The notes under the pieces are model-generated. The model made no database searches and was not told the origin of the DNA. It worked only from the letters and a program-made list of their open reading frames with translations. Positions 49,797-63,937 of a DNA stretch of 64,000 nt are shown piece after piece (position 1 is the first letter of the stretch; each line of letters opens with the position of its first letter). The DNA is from Phascolomyces articulosus (lineage: Eukaryota > Mucoromycota > Mucoromycetes > Mucorales > Lichtheimiaceae): assembly GCA_025677815.1 (NCBI GenBank), contig JAIXMP010000006.1:1178001-1242000 (forward strand), in the 5' to 3' direction. A program made the translations under genes and the position numbers.

Positions 49797-52348
49797 TTAA
49801 AGAACAGCAACTACCTGTTGTTGTCCTATCAAGCCTTGACTGTAATGATCACCACCTAGCAATGGTTGCATGGATCCCATGCGGTTACATGATAATTCTT
49901 GTTGTCCCGTTGTTGTTGTTGTCATGGATGTTCTTGTTGTCTTGTAATAATGATCTATTCATAATGATAAATGATCTGTTAGATATATATATACATATAG
50001 ACAAATAGACAAAGAAACAAATATGGATAAAAATAACTTACGTTGATAAAGATGACGGAATTGATAACCATCATTCGTATCATCATCGTCATCGACCGAC
50101 AAAGTAGAAGTTGCTCCAAAGGTAATTGATTTTTCTTGATTATTATAATGATTCCATTCTTGCTGCTGTTGCTTGGCATTGACTTGATCAAATATTCTTT
50201 TGTTCGTCACAATCATTGACAATACATGCGACATCAGATGTTCAGTAGCAAAGACCAAAGCTATGTTCGTTGTTGGATCTATAAAGAAATAATAATAATA
50301 ATAATGTTTAGTTTCATTGTGATCAATAATATATGTGTCAATGCGTTTCATCTTATGGTTGTAAATAAGGAAAAACGGAATATAAAAGATACTCTACCAT
50401 TTGGGTCCAATGCATTCGAACAAGTTCTTGTCAGCACCCTCTCTTGATGTGGATGGAGTCTTGTTATTGTTGATTGTTGTTGTTGTTGTTGCTCAGTCAT
50501 TGTTGTTTTTATTGTTGGCGATTTCATTCTGTTTCCTTGATGTTTCATCCTTTCAGATTTTTCTTGCTCATGCTGCTCTTGATAATCGTGATCAGTTGCG
50601 GATACCCCCAAATAAGATCCTTTGTGAGTAACAATAGGTTTGGTGGCTTCATCATGGAGTGGGTGATGATGATGTTGCAAATCCAAAGAAGACAGTGGTG
50701 GTGGCGAATCAGAAAGTTGCAGATGATTGGATTTATCTGGCACCCAAGGAGAATTCAACCGAGCAGTCAAAGAAGAAGAAAAAGTACCTCCTCCTCCACC
50801 TTCACCATCATCAACAGTCATACCAGAATCGGATGTCTTGACATACGGTCTTCCAAAAGATGTTGAAACAACGAATGGTGGCGATGTTGCTATCGATGGA
50901 CCTCCATCATCACCATCATCGGCAACGGCAGCAGCAGCGACATCTGTGGTGGCACCACCATCATCGATATCATCATGGCGAATCAAAGTCGATGACAAAG
51001 AAGATAGGTTAGGTGGTGGCGGCGAAGCAGACCCTTGACCATTGGCTTCAGCAGGTTGAGAAGAAGAAGAATGTTGCTGCAACCTTTCCGGAGGATGAGG
51101 ATGATTGACTGAGTCACCTGTCCCCGTGGGAGCATTCGAATGAACTGACTGATGTTGTTTTTGTTGTTGTTGTTGCTGCTGAGTTGAAGCTGCAGGGGGA
51201 TCCTCCTCTTCTTTCTCAGGTAGAACCAATACCGGTCGCTCGGTTTCCGGAGTCGGTTTCAAAGCCGAAGAAGGACGCATCACCGGAGGTGGCCTATTCA
51301 CCCTGTCATTGCTACCCATTTCTTGCTGTTGTTGCCAAGTCCTGACATTGTTATCGATATCATACAATGAAGACAACACCACAGGCACTTTCGGAGCTTC
51401 CTTGATTGGCTGACGCTGCTGAACAGAACGCGTAGGAGAAACCAATACTCCAGGCTTGACCTTCTTTTCCACCGAGCCACCACGTGCATTTAAACCACCA
51501 GCTGATGAAGCTTGACGTTTGAGAGAAACCCCATGAGGAGGAGACTTAGCAGTTGGCAATCCAAGTAAACCAGTGGCACCACGACGCAAAGTTGGTGTTG
51601 GTGAAGGAGAAGAGGATACACCATCAGTAGTAGTAGAGATAGAAGAACCAGGATCACCTTCCTCCACGCGTTGATGATTCTCTTCATGGACCCCATCATC
51701 ATCATTAGCAGAAGCTTCATTCAAATCAAAAGAGGAAACAGTTGCCTTTTCGAGGAGAGCCAAACAACCTGGGTCCTTGCAGCAATCTGCAGGCTTAAAG
51801 TGACACGCATTCATGACATGCGGATCGGCACCCATGTCCAACAAAAGTTGAACCAAACGCGGCATCCCATGGAAACAAGCCAAATGAAGAGAAGAATTGC
51901 CTTTTCCCCAGACATGGCCTAAAAAGGAGTCCAATTCCGTAAGAGAGGCTTGTTGACGTAGAAATTGCAATAGTTGACATGCAATGTCTTCCCTTCCTTG
52001 GAACATGGCCACTTGCAACCCATTCAGATCAGTCACTGACTTGCCAAATTTCGAATTCGCTTCCAAACGAAGTGTCTTGTCAAATTGCAGAATCCGATGC
52101 TTGTGTGACGGAGGCAAAGCAGACGCGTCGTTCATGTTACGTTCCTTGATAAGCACTGTCTTGATATGAGGAATCCTTTCTTGATCTTGAAACATCAATG
52201 TCAATCCTTTCTTGTCATCCATGGCAATGGCTGTTTGGATAGCTTTCCAAATTTTCGAACGAGAACAACAAGTAGCAGATGTACATTTCTTGTGTTGACC
52301 ACCACCGTGTTGATGTTGTTGTTGAGTAGTAATAGTAGTAGCTGTCAT
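49797..52348 (-). CDS. Ankyrin-repeat protein with disordered C-terminal half
   Basis: Three exons: 52348-50398, 50278-50042, 49954-49797, about 781 residues, phases closed. The N-terminus has a Cys-rich KKCTSATCC stretch. About two and a half ankyrin repeats span roughly 113-200 (NGLQVAMFQGREDIACQLL; NSSLHLACFHGMPRLVQLL; MGADPHVMNACHFKPADCC), giving a protein-binding surface. The next ~400 residues are Ser/Pro/Gln-rich and disordered, with several SP/TP sites. The C-terminal exons encode a helix with NIALVFATEHLMSHVLSMIV and a Gln/Thr-rich tail. No known full-length match comes to mind; a signalling scaffold role is plausible only. The third exon frame was chosen because it gives a 52-residue tail; the donor is CAAC|GTAAGT. 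Confidence 0.82.
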
Positions 52349-55300
52349 GTTTTTTTTATAGTAATTGTTGTTGTTTTTGTAATAAGAATTGGGTGATTTT
52401 ATATATGTATAAAAAAATGTATAGAAGGGGTTGGTTTTTTTTTTTGTAGAATCAAAAAATGTAAAATAAATACACAGAAATTGGAAGGCTTTTTTTTTCG
52501 TTCAAGAACAGAAAAAAAAAAAGAATAACTGATATACAACAAGTAAATAAGAAGAAAGAAAGAAGTTTAAAATGTAACAACTAAATGAATTAGTATGTTA
52601 TTTATGGTTTGTATATATGTAAAGAAAAATGAGGTCTGTATATAAAAAATGTATTTTTTTTCTTTTGCCTTTATAAGAACAAGAAGAAATGTAATAATGT
52701 GGCAAGAAAAAGAAGAAGAAAAAAAAGATGGTATACACTCAAAATGAGTTAGAAGAAAAAAAAATACAAGAAATATTAAAAAAGGTTTATTGAGATAATA
52801 GACCTTATTTGATAAAGAAGTTTGAAAAAGGTGGACGAAGTTACAAAGAAAAAAAAAAAAAGAAAAAGACGTGTAAAAATTCAAGGCTATTTATTGTTCT
52901 TTTTTTCAAATCCGGGCGTTTGTTATAAGCCAGCCTATAACACTGAAAAAAACTATCATCACAAATTGAAAATGATCCACATGTTGTTTTCATATACAAT
53001 CATGACATTTTTGTGGTTTATGCCGGATAATGCTTGTGGGGGGAATTTGTACTTTGTTGGCGGAGAAGAAGAAGAAGATTTGGGGGGAGGGAAATGGTTG
53101 TTTAATGTAACAAGTAACCATTTTCGGAATTCCGCTGTGGGATTGAGTTGATTTGTTGTTGTGTATATGTATAAATAATCAATATACTAATAATAATCAT
53201 CATTGACTCATATCATGTTATCATCGCATCAATGGAATTTTGTAATGAATATATACAAAACAACAACAAAAAAGCAAATTAAAGACGCGCGTATTCTAAA
53301 TACTACTTTTTATTAATAACTATTAGAGTCGAGATTCTTTCTTTCTTTTTTTTTTTTTTTTAATAAGATAATAATGGTTACGTAAAGAAGAAGATATTAA
53401 TGATGAAGAAGAGGAAGATGAAAAACCATTATCGTAACTGCGCCTGATCTTCTTACTGTTCTCATGAGCAATACTTTTTCTTTTTCCTCTTCTTCCTCCC
53501 CCATAAAACCTATAAAGAGCAAAGAATGGTCATTCATTATTAAAAAAAAGATTCTATCGGAACTTGGTTATTATTATTATTATTATTTTCGACAGATTGG
53601 TCACCGGGGCAAGAAATGATGAATAAAAAGCGGGTCTTTTTTTTAACTCTTCATATCACGAGTTCTTCTATTACAAAAAAAAAAAAAACGAATAAAGTTG
53701 TTATTATAATAATGATGCAAGGAAAACATTAATTAATAATATAATTTATCTATAACTAGTACTCATTACTTGCATTTCTTTTCTATTTTACTATGTATCG
53801 TTGTTCAATCACATCACCGCCGGTTTGCTGTATACATATACTAAGCAATAATTTTGTTGTACAGCATATTCCGTTTAGTAATAACTCTTTTAGTATCGTT
53901 AACAAACAGTAAACACAGAATTTTTTGTTTTTTTTTTTTTTGTTTATGTTTGCCAGGGAAATCATCTCTTCTATTTCAATTTCTTTGTTTTATCATCCAT
54001 TCTATTCAATATTAATCATCAATTAATATTCTATTTATCCGTTCATAAAAATATATAAACAATATTATTATTTTTCTTTTTTACTCAACAACAACAACGC
54101 GTCGTTTTCATTATTAATAAATTGAGTCTCTCAAGTTTATTATCAATTACAATGATATGTAATTGTTATAGAGATATAAGTTCAAAAAAAATAACAATGA
54201 GAAAATCTTATTATTTTATTGAACAGGTACACATTGATATGCATAAAATGAAAAGGAGACATTTCTCGCATAAAAATATCTTTTTTATTTTATTCTCCTC
54301 TTAGACAACCCTCTCCTCCCCCCCAAAAAAAAAAAATTCAAGGAACCATGAATTTCCTGTAATTTTGTTTCAGATTTACAAATAATGTAAAAATTTGGTG
54401 ACACCAGATAAGCATTTTTGGCATGAATACACCAACTATTATATAATATTATATATTTTACTAAGGAGTTTTTTAATCGTGATATGAATGAACACGTCAA
54501 AAGTGTTTACAATAACGATGTGATATGCTGAATTTATTCATTTTTAAATAGTTATAATAATAGTTGGGTAGAAATAATGCAATAATTTTGGTGATAGTAC
54601 GTATACATCAACAATAAATGTACTATTATGGAAGTGTCCACATAGAACATGTAATACCTAGCTTGTTAATGTTTTCACTAATTTTAGTCAAAGACAGAAA
54701 TAGCGAGAGAAATATACAATATGGACATTTCAGATGAATGTTATTCTATTGTAATAGATTATCAGCACCTCATTTGGTGCAAACAACCTTCCTGTTTTTA
54801 TTATAAGATAAATTTACTGCTACCATCAAAACCTCTAATTTTATATAAAGTGTTTATTCTAATGGATCTTTTCTTTGAAATTTATCATTGTATATATTCG
54901 TTTATTAACATATATATATGTATCATGGAATTGGTATCAATACTTATACCATATAGCTATACATACGGTAATTATAATAAACCGCCATATAGATATTTCT
55001 TCTTGTTATACTCACACCTCCTCTAATATCCAAACGTGTATATTGACAGATGAGATGGTAAGGTCTTTGATTTATAATATACTTTTTTTTCGTTAGCTAC
55101 TAGTAAACAATAATAAGCATACTATATATGCACCCGTTTAAATTATACGAGGATGTATTATTTACTTATCTTTATTACTACGATGTTGTATAGATATGAT
55201 TTATAGTTATTGATATTTTTTTTTCGATCAATTAATAAGAACAAAACTCTAAGTGCCCTTTTCATCGTTGGAAATTATACATCTTGAATATCTTCTATAA

Positions 55301-58228
55301 TAAATAATATCTGCTTTATCATTTTTTTTTACATGACATCAATGAGAATCATTTAGTACGTACTTATATTTGGAGTTAGCAAGTCAAATATTTATGTGTA
55401 CATAGAATTAGATGAATGAAAAATGCTTCATAGTCTTTGTTTCACTATCATACCTTATTTTACGTTAAGAGAGCTTTGTACTCTATGTAACTCAATGGAG
55501 TCAATATGAATTTTCTCATCTAGAATTGTTATTACCTACTCTTGGTGGTTGGATATATTTATTAGAATAATGATTTATCAACAGTATGCTCTAGATATAT
55601 GAACATTCATCAGCTATCCTTGTTTCCTTCATAGTGAATAAATATAAATCAATGTAGTAGAAAATATCAGTTTACAATAGTACCTGTGATATTTCTTCTG
55701 GAACATGAATCAACAAAGAGCATTCATCTTTATTTCATTGATTGAAATAATCAATATAGTGATAAAGATTAATTTGATAAAGTAGATTATTTTATTCTGA
55801 CCTTAGAGAAAGCAAGCTCTTTTTTTTTTTAATAATAAAAAATGCTATTGATTAATAGCTGTTCATGTTGTTTATTGCATACAGCAGTATTGTAATAGTA
55901 TATATGTACCATGAACTCTAGTACATGTCATATTTGTTCAATTTATATTATATTATATGTGTACAATAATAATGACTGGTTGGTAATAACTATAAAATAA
56001 GCTGGTCGTTTTTATGTGAAACAAAAGAAGAATATAGTAGAATCAACAATAATAAATGATTTGATATGTAAAAAATATATCATCATTTATATGTTCTATA
56101 TTACTACAAAATTGAATCAATTTCAATTTAATCATAATGATATAGAAAAAGAGTGAAGAACTTTATATACATCCAACTTTTACAACAACAAGGTCGATAA
56201 TAAATGCTTCATTACTTGATGATGAATGGAATTACAAAAAAACGCATAACAAAGATTAACATTTTTGTGTGTATGTGTGTGTGTGTGTATAAATTTAGAT
56301 TGAAAAATTATGAAATTTAAAATGTTTTTTTTGGGGGGGGTGTGAGGAACAAGATCATACTAAAAACCTTATAGTTAAATTTGAACTTTTTTTTTTTCAA
56401 ACACATTTCGGACTTTCTTGACAATCGGAGTAAGTTGTTTTCTTTTGCTGCATTGTTTGTCACGCATTTATTGGGAGTACGAGATTGTGTTGTTGAAGAT
56501 GATGAATTACCCAGGTCCTCTTCTTCTATTTATTATAATACAACTCCATTATGCCAATCGGAAAACACATAACGCCATCTACTCCCTATGTATACAAAAA
56601 TAAAGATTGTGTCTTTACTATGTTTAGTATCAACCTGGCAAAAATCTCCTCAAAATATACTAATAATCATAAACATAAACACCCCCCAATCAATCCATCC
56701 TATTTTAGTATTGATTTGTTATTTATTATTATGAAAGGCAATGAAAGCATGGTAAATATAATAATAAGCCTAACAACAACAACAACAACAACAACAACCA
56801 CAACGAGATAATGCAACGTGTATTTGTTGTTTAGGTAATAATAGTAAAAAAAAGGGGGCACTCTAAATTGAATTTCATAAAAAAAACAGGGCGTAAAAAC
56901 TCTTGTTTATATTATTCTTCTTCTTTTCTCTCTCGGAATAAACAATTATAGATAGATATCGGGATCTTCGTGCTTGATTGTTATTATAATATATTATTGT
57001 TATGGTCTATAATAATAGTACTAATAATAATTATTATCATATAGAATGAATAGTTATAAAATAACAATATATATATATATATATATAAAGAGATACAATA
57101 TCATCACGACACATTTTTCCTTATCATTAAATACACTGTAAATAGTTAATTCTTTTAATAATAACTACATAAATGAATAATAACGCACTGTTGTTGTTAC
57201 GTCCGGGATTTTGGACACGTTATTTAAACTTCATCTATTATTCTTCATTATGTATAATACGGGGGTTTATAACGATTCTGATAACTTAAGGGGGTCTTTT
57301 ATAGTCTGTGTGTTAAGTTATATTATTATTTATTATTATTATTATATTAAAAAAAATAATGTTCCATAACTTTAATAAAAGCTTCTATTTTTGATGATAC
57401 ATTTTTGTATATATATGATCGATTAGAATTATTGTTTTTGTTTTGACCTTTACGTTGTAATTAAATTTAAAGTATAATTTTATTATTATTATTATTATTA
57501 TATTCATCATCGTCATCATCAACATTTGTTACTATCATGAATATATCCTGTTGATTCCCTTATTTGTATATACTAGAAAAAAAATGATACTCAGGGCCTT
57601 ATCTGCACGACAAATAACAATGATGACCCATCATCACTCTGTTGCACCGCATGAATTTGAAAATAAATGTCGGAGAAGGGAAGAATTAACCATGACGACG
57701 TTGTTGTTGTGTTGTTGTCATTTAAACACACAAAACAAAGAGAGAATGTTAATATACATAACACATAAATAATTATTAAAACACATGAGATACAATCATC
57801 ATTGAAAATATAACCTGACTTAAATTGCAAGCAATCTATGTATACATTTATAGGAGTCAAAAGAATACAATCAATCTCTATTTCTTCTCACTAAGTCCGT
57901 CTGTGCGTGTCATCATCCCCAAAACAAAAAAGTAATAACACAATCAAAGAATGATATAAACTTTTCTTCTTCCATAGTATAAGCTAATCCATAATAGAAT
58001 AAATATGTTTAACTAAACAAAGTTATATTGATTTTTTTAACGTTTAAAGACGGAGTTGATGGTGATAATGATGGGTGCATTGTTATATATGAATTTTTGG
58101 GGTAAGTTGTTTGTGATACTTGTTGAATAAAGTAAAAGATGGATGAATATTTGAGATTGGTAAAAAAAAAAAAAGAAATGAAATGTGAAATACGATGAAG
58201 ATGGAGATTGAAAAATATACTACTTTAT

Positions 58229-58271
<43 letters not shown>

Positions 58272-58393
58272 GGGTAGAAAGGTATGTAAAAACAATCAAA
58301 TATATACGTATAAAAAACTACTACTATCGAAAAAAAAAGAGAGCTACTTCTTTTAACTATATACTAATATAATTCATCATTCATAAAGAACTG
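52349..58393. other. Six-kilobase AT-rich region without convincing genes
   Basis: Starts with the promoter side of the ankyrin gene. Candidate frames were inspected: 52822-53151 (+) begins in an A-rich tract; a minus-strand frame from about 53513 down to 53340 reads GGGRRGKRKSIAHENSKKIR and then Ser-rich sequence behind an acceptor (TTTATAG), but no upstream exon was found; 54721-55096 (+) are Ile/Tyr strings. Simple repeats: (TG)n near 56274, (ACA)n at 56771-56800 and (AT)n at 57067-57087. No tRNA or rRNA pattern seen. Non-coding RNAs cannot be excluded. Confidence 0.4.
58232..58268. repeat. (AG)n microsatellite
   Basis: About 18 uninterrupted AG units just beyond the 3' end of the mannosyltransferase gene. 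Confidence 0.95.
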
Positions 58394-59833
58394 TTACCAT
58401 GAATATTTCCATGACAAAGCCTTTTTTCTATCAGCTTCAGATTTCTTTACCCATTGTCGCCATCTAGGTAAACATGTGTCCCAGTTTTGATCATGATCTA
58501 TACTGTCTTTTGTAGTACCTTCCGGACATTCACACCGACATCCAAGTCCGCTTTCTTTACTAGGACAATGACGATATAGATCATGTTGGTAACCAATATC
58601 TTCAAAGTAATGAATTTCGTTTGTATCCAGGAACAATCCTGCAGCAATGGAATGTACTATTGATTTTTTTTTCATCATCCAATAAGAATCGTTTTATATG
58701 CAAAATTCATAATTTCCAATTTCTTTTTTACTTTTTCTTCTGATCCCTTTTTTTTTTCTATCCTCATCCTTTAATAGACAAATAAACTCTTAAATATTCT
58801 TTCTTACCTGGTGCATCACCCCATCGTTCATAGAAAAACTTGCCAGTACTATCCAAATAATTGAAAAAGTCGCGATACTGAGGACTCCGCCAAAGATCAA
58901 GTGATGCAATTTCAAAGTTCGACCAGAAATGACAAAGGTTATAGTCTCCGGTGGATTCGTCTCGAAAATAGGGAAACAGCTGACCAGGCTTGTCTACATT
59001 GATATGTCGCGACCGCGCGTATTGTAATACAGTTTCCCATAATGTGGGGATAGTATCACGAAGTTCAAGGAGTGTCACCACGAATCCATATTTTTTACCA
59101 TATTTCTGCATATATAAAAATGGATCATAGGTAATATCACAAAAGAATTTTACTCCTGGTTCTACTCGCCAATAATAATCATATCTAAAATGATACAATT
59201 TATAAATTAAGAAAACTTGTCAATAAAAAAAAATGAATGATTCCTATGTTGTGTAAGGTGTTACATGACGATGGGATGATGTCTGAGACGAAAAAAAAAT
59301 GCGGGAAATGTATATGGGATGGATGGGAAATGGGGGTAAGACAACATCATGACGACATGGACGAGAATGACGATAGTTATTGAAAATAAAACATTACACA
59401 AATGATGAAAAAAAAAAAAAACCAACACCAATGAATGATAATGAACTTACTTGTCAAGTAATGGATGTCTAAAAAAGAATCCAGATTGATATCTGCACAT
59501 GTGATGATAGCTTTCCATACCACCATAAAACACTTGATCCGCTTCCATCTGATCTCGACAGTCCTTTGCATAGGATTGATTGACAAATGAAGGATATCCC
59601 CAATGCTGGACGGGTACAAGTCCAAATTGCATATCAGCTCCAGGTGACGCTCTTTGCATAGCATGTTTGAACTCTTCTGTAAATGGTTCGTTATTTAAGA
59701 AAACATATGGGTAACGGAAGTTCTTGTTAAACTTGTCTTCGAGATTAACAATTGTTTCTGCAATGTCTTCTTGTTCCCTGGTTTTTTTTTTTATACAAAA
59801 TCAACTTTATGTTATTTTCTTTTTATATTTGCG

Positions 59834-59864
<31 letters not shown>

Positions 59865-60153
59865 AACATAAACCTTCCACTAAACGAATAATACTTTTTT
59901 TTTTCAAGGAAAAAAAAACATACTTGTTACGAACTAAAATAACAAAAGCAGCTTTTGCTTTTGTACGTGGAGGATTCATTTTGAGTTGACGTTGTGGTAA
60001 ACATACTTGTTCGTCATAGTTATTATAATAAGCTGTAGGTTGCATGGTTTTGGTCACGCGTGGATGACTAGCAACATTATATAAAATATAAAAGATCGCC
60101 ACAAAGGCAATGGCCAAAAGTGGTTTTCTAGACAATGGCGAGAATGGCCTCAT
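58394..60153 (-). CDS. Golgi alpha-1,2-mannosyltransferase, KRE2/MNT1/KTR family (GT15)
   Basis: Adds alpha-1,2-linked mannose to O- and N-glycans in the Golgi using GDP-mannose. Four exons: 60153-59924, 59777-59451, 59184-58808, 58656-58394, about 398 residues, the family's usual size. A short cytoplasmic tail and one hydrophobic anchor (11-27) mark a type II membrane protein. Catalytic-domain motifs: AAFVILVRN, FLNNEPFTEEF, GLVPVQHWGYPSF, YYWRVEPGVKF (190-199), YNLCHFWSNFE with the conserved Glu277, ERWGDAPVHSIAAG across the third intron, and the Cys-rich CPSKESGLGCRC near the C-terminus. Every conserved block is present, so it should be active. An AT microsatellite (59839-59864) sits in the first intron. 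Confidence 0.96.
59839..59864. repeat. (AT)n microsatellite in intron 1 of the mannosyltransferase gene
   Basis: Thirteen AT units between the donor at 59923 and the acceptor at 59778. Confidence 0.9.
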
Positions 60154-62121
60154 CAGATGAGTGTAATCTCGTAGTTGTTCAATGGTGGTTTTTTTTTGGT
60201 TATAAAAGGGTGCGTTGTTTTATATTAAAAAAATTAAGTGGAAAGCACAACTATTACTATTTTTTTTTCTCTAACTGGATCCGATTGGCTGAATCAAAAT
60301 TTAGACTTTATGTGGATTATATGTTTATAAATGAATGGGAGTAAATGCTGGCTGGTGAATTAGTGTGTTGATGAAAATGAGGAAATATTCTTTGGAGGCG
60401 AGTAATAATCCAATCTTAGCATATAAATGGTTATCTTTTATTATCCACTTTTCTATTCTTCTCCTTCCTTAGTATTTAGAATGTCTTGAAATTAGCGTGT
60501 TTAATAAGAAGAATCTATCACCCTAGTTGAGATATGCATGTCTTGCAACCTATATAACTGACAGTTCCATTCATTATCATATGCATAATTGTTTATCACA
60601 ATGATTTCACCATACAAAAATTAGTAAAAAAGTTGTTTCCTTGAATATTGACTTTTGGGATTGTTGTATTGGAGGATTTGACGCCATCCTTTTCCTGAAC
60701 ATTTGGTATAAAAGAGATATAAAATTCTTAGATTATGTAACAGTCAAATACTTAATAATAGTCAAAGATTTGATCTTGGGTGGATTGGAGTGTCCGTATC
60801 TCATGGCCGCGATTTTACTTTTGATTCGCATCTACACTTTTTCCATTTACTATTCATTGTTACCTTGATTGTACCTTATAATAATCTTATAAATAGGTAA
60901 TCTATATCATAAAATAGAGTATGAACTAATAGAATTTTAATGTGAATAAATAAAATGGATATTGGGTTTTTTCTAATGTGATAAAAAGTGTTGTTTTGCT
61001 GCTTATTATCCTTCTTCATATTACAACAGCGTAAATTTGTGGCAACATGAGTATCAATCTAATATATATCAATTACTAATACCACATTATAGGCAAATTT
61101 GATTCGACAAAGAGGAGGAATTTTCGTTCATTATTCTTCTATAACATTTTAGGAAGATTAAACATCTTATTAGCATGATATAGTGAATATTTATAAGGGC
61201 TCTTGAAATTCAGATAGAGGAACAGTAACAATATATAGCCTTGCTTTCACCTTGGGAAACTTATTAAATTACGCATTATGTATTTTCGCACAATTTTCAA
61301 TATTTTCTGAATATATCTTGAAAAAAAAGCGGAATATGTTTTGAGTATGTAACTGAATACTTCCATAATTATTAATAACATTTTCATAATTTCTAATTAT
61401 TATTTTTTTTTCTCCTTAAGTAATACCGCCTATAAAAGCAGAATAGAATGTTATTATTATGGAGGCTCCAAATGATGAAAAAAAAATGATAACGCAGAGT
61501 GTTGGTGTTTTTTTTCAAGTGCTCCCGAATTACTCGTAATAAGCTGTTTTTATCCACCATCTCCATATCTCCATTTTCAATATTCTTACCCGTTTGGATA
61601 CAGTGAAGATTTATACACAGTGATACCAAGTAAAATTCATACATATTCAAACCTTTATACTTTTAGAATGATCAAATTACTAGGTGAGAACATGTTTTAT
61701 ATGTTTATAGATCCTAATAAACGCTTCCTTGTTGCAATATACAGTATTTGTTTATCTATACCCAAAATTCTCGATAGAATTAATTACGAAAAAGATTCTA
61801 TTCTTTCAATCCAATATATGGTAGATAAAAACTCAAAGAGGTGAAGATTAAGAACGACAGCAGTGTTGGTAGAAGAATATTTATAAAAACAATAGGTAGG
61901 TGCATACTATCTAAGAAAAAGAATTTGTATTATTAATCAATAATTCCTCCTTTTTAAGTTGATAATAGTAGGAGCTATGTTTTTTTATGAATTTAATTGG
62001 AGAACTGATAAAAAAAACAACAACAAATGTTGATAGTGAGAAGCGTAGGTGGAAAAAGAAAGAGTTATACCTCCATATATACTCAGAGTTATAGGCACGC
62101 GAGCATAAGACTAATCTTCAT

Positions 62122-62520
62122 GTGGATTTACTACGAGAAAAAGAAGCAAAGAGAGACCTTTTTTTTTTGTCTGATGGTCAGATATATTCACTGATGATTT
62201 CTGGAAAGGTCGTAAAAGTTTATAGTAAAAGTACTATACGCCCACAAAGCGAAATATCTTTTTCTCACATAATCGTTGCTAATAAAAATATTATACAGCA
62301 TATCGAAACACTTGGTGATGATGATGTATTAGGTTAGTTTAAACGAGTCATTTTCAATGTAAATACCACTGATAGTTCTTTTTTTTTTCAAAATGTATGA
62401 TACTGACACTTTCTGAATCATCTTTCATAGTTTCCGTTTACAGATATCAGGATCGAAGACCTTCCTGTAACAACTCAAAAAATCGAGTTTTGGTGTTCAC
62501 GACTGAATATAACATAGTAA
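62122..62520 (+). pseudogene. Coding-like remnant, family unknown
   Basis: Frame 62122-62337 reads like an ordered beta-rich protein (DLFFLSDGQIYSLMISGKVV, SEISFSHIIVANKNIIQHIE) and ends TLGDDDVLG, where a donor-like G|GTTAG occurs. An acceptor (TTTCATAG, 62430) is followed by open sequence to about 62516. No start codon context or further exons were found. It is probably a piece of a lineage-specific repeat gene; function unknown. Confidence 0.3.
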
Positions 62521-62533
62521 GCTTGTACAGCTT

Positions 62534-62539
<6 letters not shown>

Positions 62540-62583
<44 letters not shown>

Positions 62584-62584
62584 A
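62540..62584. repeat. Compound (AT)n(AG)n microsatellite
   Basis: About twelve AT units run directly into about nine AG units. Confidence 0.95.
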
Positions 62585-63296
62585 GATAGTATATAACAGG
62601 ATTGTCAAATATTTATGTGAGTATCAAAATATTAAATACTTTATTTAAAATAATTGAAAAACGATCTCAAAACATTTTGCTGTCAGTCTATATTCGATTT
62701 CAGTAAGCTTTTTCGTTTAACATATCCAAAGAAAAAAGCATTTTAAAGTGAGTTTTATTCAGGCTAGTTTCTTTCACATTATCACATTAACATTTATTCT
62801 TGGATGACAACAAGGGTTTTTTTTTGATAGACTTACGATACATGTTTGCTACCTTTCCTGAAATATCAACATCTTACACAGGTACTTTGATAAAAATGTC
62901 TTGCAATTTAATACGTAAAGATTATACTAAAAAAAAAGTTGCGTAGGCAGCAGTACTCAACTGGGGACGTAGTACTTTATCACCATAAAAAACTTTATTT
63001 ACTGTTTGTGAATAGGTTAGAAATGTGGGTAAGGAAAAAAAGAATCTAAGCATGGTAGTTATTAAGTATTGCTAAAAGAAGCATACGAAACGAAGCATTA
63101 TTTGCTGAAAAATAGTATAAGATATATATAAACAGAAGTTTTCGCTAAATAGATTATTCATATTCTTGAAGAGTATGACGGATTGATTTATACATCTCCC
63201 ACTCCCAAGTAGCAAAGTGGATATTCCTTCTTCCTCGCTACATGGGACACAATATTCACTTTTTGATTTTTTTTTTTACAATGGTTATAATGGTAA

Positions 63297-63937
63297 TTAC
63301 TGCGATGATGGAGAGTGAGAAGAAGATGCAACATGTTCTTCTTGTTCATTTGCAGTCGATTTATCTATTGCTTCTGGTGTTGATGTAGTGCTTTGGGTAT
63401 TTTTTCTTTTATCTTTCTTTTTCGTTGCCCCCATCCAAGCTCGATACAAATGGTTATCTGTTCTGCCAGGAAAAAATTGAGTAAGGTGGGACCATCGACG
63501 CCCATGTTGCTCAACAAGTTTAATTAGCTTGGTTTTTTCCTATAGGGGAAAAAAATTAGAATATTCATTGTTTAGCACTCTCAGAGATTTTTTTTTCTTA
63601 CCTCATCCGTAATTTTTGAAAAATTGAGTTTTGGATCAAGGACATTCATATATCGTTCTCTGCATTGCATATCAGTCCTTCCAGGCACATGTCGTTGTAC
63701 CTTGTTCCAATTACCCACACCATAGGCTGCAACTGCTCCTATAAGTGCTTCATCCTCTTCTGTTACCCATCGCTGCCGTCGAATAGCAGGACAGATACCT
63801 TTTGTCCATCTTTGAAGACATTGGTTACCCGTACGATCACCAAGAATATAAGCTACTTGTTGCCAATTTCTTTCACCTAGCATTTCCACCGCTTGTGTTA
63901 GCGCTTCATCATCCTCTTTCGTCCACTTGCGTTTCAT
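63297..63937 (-). CDS. Three-repeat (R1R2R3-type) Myb DNA-binding protein
   Basis: Two exons, 63937-63602 and 63539-63297, 192 residues. Three SANT/Myb repeats in a row: KRKWTKEDDEALTQAVEMLG...RW (2-47), RQRWVTEEDEALIGAVAAYG...RY (53-98) and SKITDEEKTKLIKLVEQHG...W (about 106-153), with the regularly spaced tryptophans; in repeat three the first Trp is Ile, a common substitution. The intron falls inside repeat three. A basic KKKDKRK stretch and a short acidic/Ser tail follow. It should bind DNA in the nucleus as a transcription factor, but the protein is almost only the binding domain, with no clear activation region. It could also be a snRNA-activating or telomere-type Myb; I cannot separate these. 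The start is the first ATG, and additional upstream exons beyond the window edge are possible. Confidence 0.9.

Larger units (their letters stand above)
60154..63296. other. Intergenic, mostly AT-rich
   Basis: The first part is the promoter of the mannosyltransferase gene. Beyond a coding-like scrap at 62122-62520 no gene is supported. The frame at 61620-61844 (+) has some protein-like composition (MIKLLGENMFYMFIDPNKRF) and may belong to the same decayed gene; a minus-strand run (about 61590-61500) with DMEMVDKNSLLRVIREHLKK overlaps it in part, and only one of the two can be genuine. Confidence 0.4.

Noticed and set aside
48898..49810. Minus-strand open frames of 70-96 codons
   Set aside because: A- and T-rich 3' flank giving Phe/Leu/Ile/Tyr strings; no start context or conserved pattern.
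50401..52396. Many plus-strand open frames opposite the ankyrin gene
   Set aside because: Antisense shadows of the 650-codon first exon.
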